The notes: generated by a model not told the origin, from the sequence alone. Numbered from the stretch's first letter, positions 51,923 to 60,358 are shown. The stretch is DNA of 61,699 nucleotides from JBCBEX01 sp038528235 (GCA_038528235.1 JBCBEX010000014.1:1-61699); one strand, 5' to 3'. Program-made: numbers and translations.

Positions 51923-53416
51923 ATGATGCAGGCTCTCCACACCGACACCATCGCAGCCATCGCCACGGCACGCGGGCAGGCAGCGCTCGCCATCGTGCGC
52001 GTCTCGGGGCCTGAGGCGGTGCACATCGTGGGCGCGCGGTTCTCGAAGCGGCTTGCCGATGCAGAGTCGCACACGGCGCACGTCGGCTACATCCTCGACG
52101 CCGACGGCGCTGACAACGAGGCGCGGCGGCTCGACCAGGTCGTGGTGACGCTCTTCCGCGCGCCGCGCTCTGCCACGGGTGAGGACGTGGTCGAGGTGAC
52201 GTGCCACGGTGGCGATGTGGCCCCGGCGCTCGTGCTGCGCAGCCTCCTCGACGCAGGCGCTCGGCTGGCGGAGCCGGGCGAGTTCACCCAGCGCGCCTTC
52301 CTCAACGGCAAGCTTGACCTCGCGCAGGCGGAGGCGGTCGCGGACCTCATCCACGCGCAGTCGCACCTGGCGCACCGCGTCTCGCTGCACCAACTCCAGG
52401 GCCACACGTCGGTCGCGCTGCAGCAGATTCGGCAGGAGTTGATCCAAACCAAGGCGCTCATCGAGTTGGAACTCGACTTCGTGGAGGAGGACGTCGAGTT
52501 CGCCGACCGCGACGAGTTGCGGCGACTGCTCGGCGAGGCGGCCCGGCTGCTCGGCGACCTCCTCGACACGGCGCGGCTCGGTGCGTACGTCCGCGACGGC
52601 GTGCGCGTGGTGATCGGCGGCCGCCCGAACGCAGGGAAGTCGACGCTGCTCAACGCACTCGTGGAGCGAGACCGCGCCATCGTGAGCCCCGTCGCGGGGA
52701 CGACGCGCGACGAGATCGAGGCCGAGCGCGAGATCGGCGGGCTGCGCTTCCGCTTCGTGGACACGGCCGGCCTCCGCGAGACCGCCGACCTCATCGAGGC
52801 CGAGGGCGTCCGCCGCACCCACCGCAGCATCGACGCCGCCGACGTGCTCGTCTACGTCTATGACGCGACGACCGGACTGGACGAGGAGGAGACGGCGTTT
52901 CTCGACACGCTGGCTGCCGAGCGCCCCCGGCTCCCGGTGCTGCGCGTGGCGAATAAGGCGGACCTGCTCGCCAGCGCGGCTCCCCCCGCTTCCCTCCCCG
53001 TAAAGGGTCGGGAAGCTGTCCCCCTCACCCATGAGGGGGACAGTTCCGAGGAGCGACCAAAGGGAGACGACGCAGGAACGGGGGGAGCCGCCCCCCTCCT
53101 CCTCTCGGCCGAAAACGCAACGTCGGATCCGACTCGCCTCGACGCGCTCCGGGCGGCCCTGCTCAGCGCAGTGGCTGACGACCTCAGCGAGGCCGACAGC
53201 TCGCCCGTCGTCGTGAACGAGCGGCACCGGCAGCACCTCGCGGCGGCGCTCCAGGCCGTGCAGGCGGCGCAGCGCGCGCTCGACCTTGGCATCTCCGGCG
53301 ACACGCTCTCGCTCGACCTCCGCGAGGCGCTCCACGAACTCGGGGCCATCACCGGCGAAATCACGAGCGACGACGTGCTCGGGGCCATCTTCTCGCAGTT
53401 CTGCATCGGGAAGTGA
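51923..53416 (+). CDS. mnmE: tRNA modification GTPase MnmE (with in-frame repeat insertion)
   Basis: 497 residues, about 40 longer than typical MnmE. The N-terminal THF-binding domain starts DTIAAIATARGQAALAIVRV. The helical/G domains have G1 GGRPNAGKSTLLN, G2 GTTRD, G3 DTAGLRET and G4 NKAD (about 344-347); the C-terminal Cys motif is FCIGK. With MnmG it makes the cmnm5U34 modification of tRNA wobble uridine. Between G4 and G5 (LSAENATS) lies an extra stretch, residues about 353-389 (VKGREAVPLTHEGDSSEERP and flanks), that corresponds base for base to a family A palindromic element. The start ATG (51923, or 51926) is preceded by another repeat. Confidence 0.97.
   Translation: MMQALHTDTIAAIATARGQAALAIVRVSGPEAVHIVGARFSKRLADAESHTAHVGYILDADGADNEARRLDQVVVTLFRAPRSATGEDVVEVTCHGGDVAPALVLRSLLDAGARLAEPGEFTQRAFLNGKLDLAQAEAVADLIHAQSHLAHRVSLHQLQGHTSVALQQIRQELIQTKALIELELDFVEEDVEFADRDELRRLLGEAARLLGDLLDTARLGAYVRDGVRVVIGGRPNAGKSTLLNALVERDRAIVSPVAGTTRDEIEAEREIGGLRFRFVDTAGLRETADLIEAEGVRRTHRSIDAADVLVYVYDATTGLDEEETAFLDTLAAERPRLPVLRVANKADLLASAAPPASLPVKGREAVPLTHEGDSSEERPKGDDAGTGGAAPLLLSAENATSDPTRLDALRAALLSAVADDLSEADSSPVVVNERHRQHLAAALQAVQAAQRALDLGISGDTLSLDLREALHELGAITGEITSDDVLGAIFSQFCIGK
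52979..53088. repeat. TIR-flanked palindromic element, family A, copy 3, inside mnmE
   Basis: 110 bp with the same perfect 10 bp ends GCTCCCCCCG (52979-52988) and CGGGGGGAGC (53079-53088). The central hairpin is CTGTCCCCCTCA (53016-53027)/TGAGGGGGACAG (53032-53043). It is translated in frame with mnmE without stops. Relative to copies 1 and 2 it has an extra T after GACAGT and an extra A in GCAGGAACGG. Confidence 0.92.
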
Positions 53417-53475
53417 CGATCGAGACGCTCAAGCACCGGCGCTGTGAAGCGAGGTGCGTGGGGGCAGACACGCGG

Positions 53476-53506
53476 TTTCGCTGAGTCGCAGGTCCGCGTA
53501 CCTTCG
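53476..53506 (+). promoter_or_regulatory. Candidate promoter of sigma/kinase cassette 2
   Basis: TTTCG (53476-53480), 18 bp spacer, TACCTTCG (53499-53506), 34 bp before the sigma gene ATG. The right half resembles the Bacteroidota -7 element TAnnTTTG with one change. This is a single-sequence resemblance only. Confidence 0.3.
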
Positions 53507-53540
53507 ACCCCGTGTGCGTCCCTCGCCGAGCCTGCCTGCC

Positions 53541-54125
53541 ATGTCCTTCGCCGACCTCACCGCGCTGCTGGCCGACTTCCGAGCGGGCGACCGAGCCGCC
53601 GTGGACGCCGTGCTACCCCTCGTCTACAGTCAACTGGAGACGATGGCCCGGCAGCGCCTCCGGCGCGAGCGCGACGGTCACACGCTCGACACGGCTGCCC
53701 TCGTCCACGAGGCCTACCTCAAGCTCGTCGACCAGACGCGGGCCGACTGGCAGAGCCGCGCGCACTTCCTCGGGGTCGCCTCCGTCGCAATGCGGCGCAT
53801 CCTCGTCAATTACGCGCGCGACCGACGGGCTGCCAAGCGTGGCGGTGACGAGGTGGCCGGAACGTTGCACGATGACGCGGTCGGGCGGGTCGCACGCTCG
53901 GAGGACCTGCTGGCGCTCGACGAAGCCCTCGACCGGTTCGCCGCGCTGGACGAACGCTCGGCGCGAGTCGTCGAGATGTGGTTCTTTGGCGGACTGGAGC
54001 AGCGCGAGATCGCGGGCGTGCTCGGGGTCTCCGAGAAGACCGTCCGCCGCGACTGGCAGGCTGCGAAAGCCTGGCTCAGCCACGCCCTCCGCGCCGATGC
54101 GCCGAACGATTTAGGGGGCGGGTGA
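53541..54125 (+). CDS. ECF-family sigma factor (kinase-linked, cassette 2)
   Basis: 194 residues from the ATG at 53541 (SFADLTALLADFRAGDRAAV, the normal ECF start); an upstream in-frame ATG adds 29 unlikely residues. Region 2: AALVHEAYLKLVDQTRADWQ, HFLGVASVAMRRILVNYARD, RRAAKRGGDE. Region 4: RSARVVEMWFFGGLEQREIA, GVLGVSEKTVRRDWQAAKAW. It is the same subgroup as the cassette 1 sigma. The kinase gene follows 54 bp downstream. No anti-sigma factor is adjacent, so phosphorylation by the kinase is the expected switch. Confidence 0.93.
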   Translation: MSFADLTALLADFRAGDRAAVDAVLPLVYSQLETMARQRLRRERDGHTLDTAALVHEAYLKLVDQTRADWQSRAHFLGVASVAMRRILVNYARDRRAAKRGGDEVAGTLHDDAVGRVARSEDLLALDEALDRFAALDERSARVVEMWFFGGLEQREIAGVLGVSEKTVRRDWQAAKAWLSHALRADAPNDLGGG

Positions 54126-54179
54126 CCGCTCGCGTCCCAAGATGGTGCGTTCCGGTTAGACTCCACACCTTGCTCTCCC

Positions 54180-56939
54180 ATGGCTGATGCTACGGCGCGC
54201 TGGACGCGCATCCAGACTCTTTTCGAGCAGGCCCGGACGCGCCCGTCGGACGAGCGGACGGCGTGGCTACGGGCCGCCTGCGGCAACGAGCCGGAGGTGT
54301 ACGACCACGTTGCCGCCATGCTCGACGGGGCCGAGCACGAGCACGACCTCTTCAGCGGTCAGGCGCTCGACCTCCTCTCGGCCGACCTCCTCCCGTCGGA
54401 GGTGCTGAGCGTCAGCGGAATCGGGTCGCGTGAGGGCGAGCGCGTCGGGCCCTGGGTGCTCGGCGCACGCCTTGGAAGCGGCGGGATGGGCGATGTCTAC
54501 CGCGCCGTGCGTGCAGACGGGTTCGATCAGCAGGCCGCGCTCAAGCTCATCAAGCCCGGTATGGACTCGCGGGCCGTGCTGGCGCGGTTCGAGGCCGAGC
54601 GGCAGATCCTGGCCCGGCTCCAGCACCCCGGCATCGCGCGCTTCCTCGACGGTGGCCTCACGGAAGGTGGGCGGCCCTACTTCGCGATGGAGTACGTCGA
54701 GGGCGAGCCGATCACGGACTACTGCGACCGGCGCAGCCTCAGCATTGATGCGCGGCTCCAGCTCTTCGCGGACGTCTGTGAGGCGGTCCGCTACGCCCAC
54801 CGGTCGCTGGTCGTTCACCGCGACCTCAAGCCGTCCAACATCCTCGTCGTTGAGCATGAGGAGGACGAGGCCCCGCGACCGGTCCTGCTCGATTTCGGCA
54901 TCGCTCGTGTGCTCGATGGCAGTGACCATCCCGACGGCGGCTTCACGCGGACCGGCCAGCGCGTGCTCACGCCCTCCTATGCAGCCCCGGAGCAGATTCG
55001 AGGCGAGCCACCGACGACGGCCACCGACGTGTTCGCCTTGGGAAGTCTGCTCTATCGCCTCCTCTCCGGGGCGCGACCTATCGAGACGAAGGGCCGGACG
55101 CCGATCCAAATCGAGAAGGCCGTACTGGAAGACGAGCCCATCGCGCCGAGCACCGCTGTGACGGCGGCGGCTGCGCGGCAACGTGGCACGACAGCGGACA
55201 CCCTCGCCAGGCAACTCCGCGGCGACCTCGACGTGATCTGCCGGACGGCGCTTCGCAAGGAGCCCGAGCGCCGCTACGGCTCCGCCGCCGAACTGCTGGC
55301 CGATGTGCGGCGGCACCTCGGCGGACTGCCCATCGAGGCCCGCCCGGCGACGCGCATGTATCGCATCCGCAAGTTCGTGGGGCGGCATCGGGGAGCGGTG
55401 GTCGTGACCGCTGCTGCGCTCGTCGCGCTGGTCGCGCTGACTGGGGTCTACACGGCTCGCCTGGCGGCCGAGCGCGACCGCGCAGAAGCTGAGGCGGCGC
55501 TGTCGGCTCAGACCGTCGCGTTCTTGCGAGGCCTCTTCGAGGGGGCCAACCCCGACGCTAGACAGGGGCTCGACCTCACTGCTGCCGACCTGCTCGCTGC
55601 TGGCGCAAGCCGGATCGAGGCAGACTTGAACGACCAGCCCGACGTGCAGGCGGCCCTGCACCGTACCATCGGCGCGGTCTATCAGGATTTGGGGGCGTAC
55701 GACTCGGCGCGGGTCCACCTCGAACGCGCGCTCACCCTCCACGAGACGTTCGGCGATCCCGTTGAGGTAGCCACGGCTCAGACCGCGCTCGGGACCCTCC
55801 TGCGGCGGACGAGCGACCTGGATCGGAGCATCGCCCTCCACCGCGCCGCCCTCGAAACCCTCCAGGCGCACCGCGACCCGAACGCGCAGGACATCGGTGC
55901 AGTCTACACGTCACTCGGGGCGGCGCTCCACGACCGCGGCGACCTCGACGAGGCCGAGGAGGCCTACCGTGCCGCTCTTCGTCACCTCGAACAGGCCGAG
56001 GCTCCGCAGAAACGAGACAATGCGCTCAACAATCTCTCGGGGCTCCTCCACGACCGCGGGCACATCGAAGCCGCTGCCGGGATCGGCGAGCAACTCGTGG
56101 CGGCGCGCGAAGAATTGCACGGGCCTATGCACACGTCCGTCGCCCTCGCGCTGACGGGCTTGGGGGTCGCGTATCACGACCTAGGTCGCTACGACGAAGC
56201 CGAAGCAGCTTACCGGCGGGCCGTCGAGATCGACCGTGCCCTCCTCGGCGACGCGCACCCGGACCTCGCCGCCGACCTCAACAACCTCGGCATTTTCCTC
56301 GACGAGCGCGGGGAGCATGAGGAGGCCGAGGCCGTCTTCGAAGAGGCCCTGGCGATCAAGCGTGCGGTCTACGACGCAGACCACCCGCAGATCGCGACGA
56401 CGCTCAAGAGCCTCGGCTTTCTCTACACCTCCACCGAGCAGCCTGAGGAGGCTGAGCGTCACTTTCAAGAGGCGCTCGCCATCCGACGGGTGGCCTATGG
56501 GGACGGCCATCCTGCCATTGCAGAAGTGCTTGGCGGGCTTGGACGGCTCTACGGCAGCCAGGGGGACTACGACCGCGCCGCCCCCGCCTACGAAGAGGTG
56601 ATGACGACCTTGCGCAACGTCTTCGGGGCCGACCATCCTCACACGGTCTACTACCAGATGCTCTACGCCGATGCGCTCCATCGCACCGGACGCGTCCGCG
56701 AGGCAGGGGTGCAGTTCGAGGCGACCGTCCCCGTCGCACGCGAGGCGCTCCGCCCCAACGCAGCGCGCGCGGCTCAGGTCGAGTTGTTCTACGGCCACCA
56801 CCTCGCCGCGCAAGGACGCTGCGCGGAGGCGGTGCCTGTGCTTCGGGACGCCGACGCGGCCTATCGTCAACTCGACGACTCCGAGGCCGTGGCAGAGGTC
56901 GCCGCAGCCCTCGCCGCGTGCCAACAGGAGGTGCGCTGA
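54180..56939 (+). CDS. Membrane Ser/Thr protein kinase with TPR domain (cassette 2)
   Basis: 919 residues. An N-terminal helical region (1-85), then a kinase domain (about 90-375): GSGGMGDVYRAVRADGF, AALKLIKP, catalytic loop VVHRDLKPSNILVV, LLDFGIARVL, YAAPEQIRGEPPTTATDVFA. TM about 400-420 (GAVVVTAAALVALVALTGVY). The extracytoplasmic region has about ten TPRs (LTGLGVAYHDLGRYDEAEAA, DLNNLGIFLDERGEHEEAEA, TLKSLGFLYTSTEQPEEAER). Kinase motifs are intact. The protein is paralogous to the 40864-43329 kinase, but the sigma gene is upstream rather than downstream. It precedes the protective-antigen-like surface protein gene by 144 bp on the same strand. Confidence 0.94.
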   Translation: MADATARWTRIQTLFEQARTRPSDERTAWLRAACGNEPEVYDHVAAMLDGAEHEHDLFSGQALDLLSADLLPSEVLSVSGIGSREGERVGPWVLGARLGSGGMGDVYRAVRADGFDQQAALKLIKPGMDSRAVLARFEAERQILARLQHPGIARFLDGGLTEGGRPYFAMEYVEGEPITDYCDRRSLSIDARLQLFADVCEAVRYAHRSLVVHRDLKPSNILVVEHEEDEAPRPVLLDFGIARVLDGSDHPDGGFTRTGQRVLTPSYAAPEQIRGEPPTTATDVFALGSLLYRLLSGARPIETKGRTPIQIEKAVLEDEPIAPSTAVTAAAARQRGTTADTLARQLRGDLDVICRTALRKEPERRYGSAAELLADVRRHLGGLPIEARPATRMYRIRKFVGRHRGAVVVTAAALVALVALTGVYTARLAAERDRAEAEAALSAQTVAFLRGLFEGANPDARQGLDLTAADLLAAGASRIEADLNDQPDVQAALHRTIGAVYQDLGAYDSARVHLERALTLHETFGDPVEVATAQTALGTLLRRTSDLDRSIALHRAALETLQAHRDPNAQDIGAVYTSLGAALHDRGDLDEAEEAYRAALRHLEQAEAPQKRDNALNNLSGLLHDRGHIEAAAGIGEQLVAAREELHGPMHTSVALALTGLGVAYHDLGRYDEAEAAYRRAVEIDRALLGDAHPDLAADLNNLGIFLDERGEHEEAEAVFEEALAIKRAVYDADHPQIATTLKSLGFLYTSTEQPEEAERHFQEALAIRRVAYGDGHPAIAEVLGGLGRLYGSQGDYDRAAPAYEEVMTTLRNVFGADHPHTVYYQMLYADALHRTGRVREAGVQFEATVPVAREALRPNAARAAQVELFYGHHLAAQGRCAEAVPVLRDADAAYRQLDDSEAVAEVAAALAACQQEVR

Positions 56940-57083
56940 GACGGGTACAGGGTTAGGAGATAGCCCGCCCTGGGAAAATCGAAAGCCGATGTCCGGTGGG
57001 GCGGCGGAAGGGTGCGTGTAGGGATGAGGGCGACTCCGACAGGGACGCCCGGCTTCCGACCCACGCATCTTTTCATCGGTCCC

Positions 57084-60000
57084 ATGCCCCGCTTCCTACC
57101 TGGCCACCTCCTGCCGGGCCTTCTAGTCCTTCCGCTTCTGGCCCTGCTACTCGCGCTCGTCGGCGCTCCTCAGGCTGCCGCGCAGTCGTCATGTCCGACC
57201 GGCTTCGAAATTCCCATCGGCTTGGCCGACGGCGACGGCGACTGCGTCCCCGACCTCATCGAGGTCACGGGCTACACCTACGATGCCAGCGGCGGCGGCG
57301 CGCTCACGCCCTGCACGCCCGGCCCGGCCGACTGCTACGTCACCGACCCGACGACGTGGTCGAGCGACGGCGACCCCTACAGCGACTTCCAGGAGGCGAC
57401 CGGCATCAACCTCCCCACGATCCGCGCGCCCTACGGGCACCCGCTCGTCGCGGCGTCGCCCCAGATCAGCGTCGTCCTCGTCAACTATGTCTACACGCCG
57501 ACCTCGACCATCCAGGACTCGCGCGGCGGCAGCCTCACACAAGGCTCCTCGGTCACCGTCGGCACATCGTTCACCGAGACGCTGTCGGCAACCATCGGTA
57601 GCGAGGTCAGCCTCGTCGATCCCAAGGTCACGTCGGAGATCACCGCCTCAGAGTCGCGGACGACAAGCCAGGAGTCGACGCAGTCCACCGACTTCGAGAT
57701 CAACTGGGAGACCGCCACGTCGGACACGTTCAACGAGGCCGCCACGCTCGCGCTCGACATCCGCGTGCGGAACACGGGGAGCGCCACGGCCCTCAAGATC
57801 GCGCCGCGCTTCAACGTCTACGTCGGCGGCGAACTGATCGCGACCATCCAGACGCCCGAGGCGTTTCAGACGACGCTCGGTCCGGGCGAAACCTCGACGG
57901 ACGTGATCCGCGTCGACAAGCGCGACACGGGCGGCGTCACCCCGGAGGACATCGTCCTCTCGATTCCGCAACTCCGTAAGCTCCGCCGCGGCGCGCCCGT
58001 CGAACTGCGCATGGTGAGCCTCGAAGCCGAGGTGCTGCGCTGGAGCCAGGGCACCAACAACTGGTCGTGCGGCTCCGACTCCAGCCCGTGCCTGTGGAGC
58101 AACTTCCAGCGCGAGATCGAGGCGCGCACGCTCCGCCTCAACGTCGACTTCGGCTACTCCGGCGATCCAGACGCTACCATCCCGACGCGCTACCGCGACA
58201 ACCCCTACCAGTTCGACGTCTTCACCGGATCGCCGCGCGTCAACCCGCAGTTCACGCTGGCCGAGGTGCTGGGCTTCGTCGGGTTTGCGGAAGGCTCGGG
58301 CCCCTCGTTCGCCATCGAGGGCCGTCCCTTCCCCGGCAGCGGCGGGCGCGCGTGGGTGGCCCTGAGCGGCCCCGAACGCGGCCTCGACGGGCTGCGGTTC
58401 ATCGACCACTGGACCGCCTACTCTCTGAGCCAGGGCGGAGCTTCGTGGCCGGGCGACCTGCTCGACATGCCGATGCCGCGCGAGGCCAGTCTGATCCTCC
58501 TCAACGCCGCGCCAGAGCCGGGCGAAGCCGGGCCCGTCGTCACGGGCCGCCGCTTCAGCGCCGACCAGCGTTCGGTGAGCGTCTCGGCGGGACCGAAGGG
58601 CGGGTTCCGACCCACATCAGCCACGGCCCACCTGTTCATCCAAGGCGAGGAGACCATCGTCGAGATGGTGCCGGCCAGCACCTCGCCGGACGGGGCCAGC
58701 GTGACGTTTGCGCTTCCGGCCTCGACGGTCCTCCCGATCTCGGCGGAGGGCTCCTTCGTCGTCGTGCGGGACGGGCTGGGCAACGAGCGGGCTACCCTGC
58801 TGGACACCCCGTTCGGCACGCCAGCCACCTGCGACGACGTGCCTCGGCGCGTCTACACCAGCGGCAACGACCTCCCCAACTTCGGCTCCGGCAACCTGAC
58901 GACGGTGTTCGTCGACGGCGACCCCGACCTCCCGGCGAGCGTGTTCTGCGATGCCCGCGAGAACAGAGCGGACACCTACTACTGGACACCGCAGGATCAC
59001 CGTCTCGGTGCCGAGGTGCGCTTCCGCGAGGTCGCCGTGCTGGACGTGGCGCACCGCGTGGTCGTTGGCGAGGGTATTGTCATTCGGACCGAGGACGGCG
59101 GCGAGTCGTGGGTCCGCGTAGGTGCGGCCGAGGGGGTGCCGGGCGGCAAGTTCTGGCTGGGCCTTGGCTTCCGCGAGGGCGGCACGCCGGGTGCCGAGGC
59201 GGGCGTCGCCGTGGCGCAGGACGGAACCATCATCTGGACCGCGAACGGTGGACGTACCTGGGCGACGGCCACGGTCGCGGGCACGCCGCAGCCCTTCGAG
59301 GCGGTCGACTACGCAGGCGGCGACACGTGGTATGCCGTCGGCGGCAACCGCGTCATCCGCTCGACCGACAACGGGCGGACCTGGGCGTCCGTGTCGATCC
59401 CACTCCCGAGCGGCCGCCGCTTTGCCCGCCTCGCCGCGGTCGAGTTCATCTCCGAGACCGAGGGCGTCGTCGGGGACGCCGGAATGAGCGACGGGACGGG
59501 GCGCATCTACGCGACGCGCGACGGCCAGACCTGGACCGAGACGGCCGCTTACACGAACCACCGCGACATCGCCTACAACGGCCGCGACCTCTGGACCATC
59601 GTCGGCGACCAAGGCATCTGGGTGCAGGACGATCTCCTCGTCCCCGGCCCCAAGCGTCGGGTGCTCCCCGCCAACGGCGCGCGCTTCTGGAACGTCGACT
59701 TCGGCTCGCCCAACGTGGGCGTCGCCATCGACTTGAATGAGAGCCGCAACGTCTTCCGCACTGAGGACGGCGGCGAGACGTGGCAGACGACGGGCGGCTA
59801 CCCCGGCCCCGTGCAGACGGGCCGGCAGCAGCTCATCGGCGTCGACATGCTCGACGAGAACGTCGGCGCGGTGGCGGGTTACGGCGGCACGCTCGGCGCG
59901 ACCGACTCCGGCGGCGGCTTCCCGACCTACGACACGCCGGTGAACACGTCCGACGAGAACGACACCGCGACGGCGCTCCCTGGTCGGGTCGAACTCTCGA

Positions 60001-60245
60001 CGCCCGCCCCGAACCCGGTCCAGCAGTCGGCCCGTGTGCGCTACGTGCTGCCCGAGGCGGGCCCGATCCGCGTGTCCGTCTTCGACCTGCTCGGCCGCGA
60101 GGTCGCCGTCATCGCCGAGGGCGCGCGGCCCGCAGGCGAGGGCACGGTGCGCTTCGACGCAGCCCGGCTGGCCTCGGGCGTCTACGTGCTCCGCCTCCTC
60201 ACCGAGCAGGGGGCCGCGACCCGCCGCGTGACCGTCGTGCGGTAG
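57084..60245 (+). CDS. Protective-antigen/binary-toxin-B-like pore domain fused to Ycf48-like propeller and T9SS tail
   Basis: 1053 residues from the ATG at 57084 (signal peptide LPLLALLLALVGAPQAAAQ); the frame extends upstream without a signal. Residues 47-60 are DGDGDCVPDLIE-type, matching the double calcium site of anthrax protective antigen (DSDNDNIPDSLE), then EVTGYTYD, WSSDGDPYSDFQEATG and HPLVAASP (PA: DPYSDFEKVTG, HPLVAAYP). Residues about 125-400 follow the PA pore domain, with a Ser/Thr-rich loop SEVSLVDPKVTSEITASESR, TLALDIRVRNTGSATAL (PA: NANIRYVNTGTAPI) and QFTLAEVLGFVGF (PA: DMTLKEALKIAFGF). Similarity continues to about 475 (LLDMPMPREASLILLN). Residues about 650-960 are a propeller with GG.TW turns (EDGGESWVRVG, DNGRTWASVSI, RDGQTWTETAAY). 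The Por sorting tail is at the end (VFDLLGREVAVIAEG). Presumably secreted by T9SS; pore formation is inferred. Confidence 0.85.
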   Translation: MPRFLPGHLLPGLLVLPLLALLLALVGAPQAAAQSSCPTGFEIPIGLADGDGDCVPDLIEVTGYTYDASGGGALTPCTPGPADCYVTDPTTWSSDGDPYSDFQEATGINLPTIRAPYGHPLVAASPQISVVLVNYVYTPTSTIQDSRGGSLTQGSSVTVGTSFTETLSATIGSEVSLVDPKVTSEITASESRTTSQESTQSTDFEINWETATSDTFNEAATLALDIRVRNTGSATALKIAPRFNVYVGGELIATIQTPEAFQTTLGPGETSTDVIRVDKRDTGGVTPEDIVLSIPQLRKLRRGAPVELRMVSLEAEVLRWSQGTNNWSCGSDSSPCLWSNFQREIEARTLRLNVDFGYSGDPDATIPTRYRDNPYQFDVFTGSPRVNPQFTLAEVLGFVGFAEGSGPSFAIEGRPFPGSGGRAWVALSGPERGLDGLRFIDHWTAYSLSQGGASWPGDLLDMPMPREASLILLNAAPEPGEAGPVVTGRRFSADQRSVSVSAGPKGGFRPTSATAHLFIQGEETIVEMVPASTSPDGASVTFALPASTVLPISAEGSFVVVRDGLGNERATLLDTPFGTPATCDDVPRRVYTSGNDLPNFGSGNLTTVFVDGDPDLPASVFCDARENRADTYYWTPQDHRLGAEVRFREVAVLDVAHRVVVGEGIVIRTEDGGESWVRVGAAEGVPGGKFWLGLGFREGGTPGAEAGVAVAQDGTIIWTANGGRTWATATVAGTPQPFEAVDYAGGDTWYAVGGNRVIRSTDNGRTWASVSIPLPSGRRFARLAAVEFISETEGVVGDAGMSDGTGRIYATRDGQTWTETAAYTNHRDIAYNGRDLWTIVGDQGIWVQDDLLVPGPKRRVLPANGARFWNVDFGSPNVGVAIDLNESRNVFRTEDGGETWQTTGGYPGPVQTGRQQLIGVDMLDENVGAVAGYGGTLGATDSGGGFPTYDTPVNTSDENDTATALPGRVELSTPAPNPVQQSARVRYVLPEAGPIRVSVFDLLGREVAVIAEGARPAGEGTVRFDAARLASGVYVLRLLTEQGAATRRVTVVR

Positions 60246-60293
60246 ATAGCTCCGCCACGTCGAGGGTCCTCGTTTAACTCCATCTTCCTACGT

Positions 60294-60358
60294 GTCATCC
60301 TGAACTCGATTCAGGATCTCGCTGAACCGCTGAGATCCCGGATCGAGTCCGGGATGAC
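60294..60358. repeat. Palindromic element, family C-related; possible convergent terminator
   Basis: A 65 bp imperfect palindrome with ends GTCATCC (60294-60300) and GGATGAC (60352-60358). The 27 bp arms differ by a few transitions. Each arm also holds its own inner hairpin (CCTGAACTCGATTCAGG and CCCGGATCGAGTCCGGG), so changes keep pairing. It lies between the convergent giant T9SS gene and arsC. Confidence 0.8.

Noticed and set aside
57224..57265. Calcium loop read as a thrombospondin type 3 or EF-hand repeat
   Set aside because: The loop alone would allow it, but the following DPYSDF, HPLVAA and NTG blocks match protective antigen in order, and no second type 3 repeat follows.
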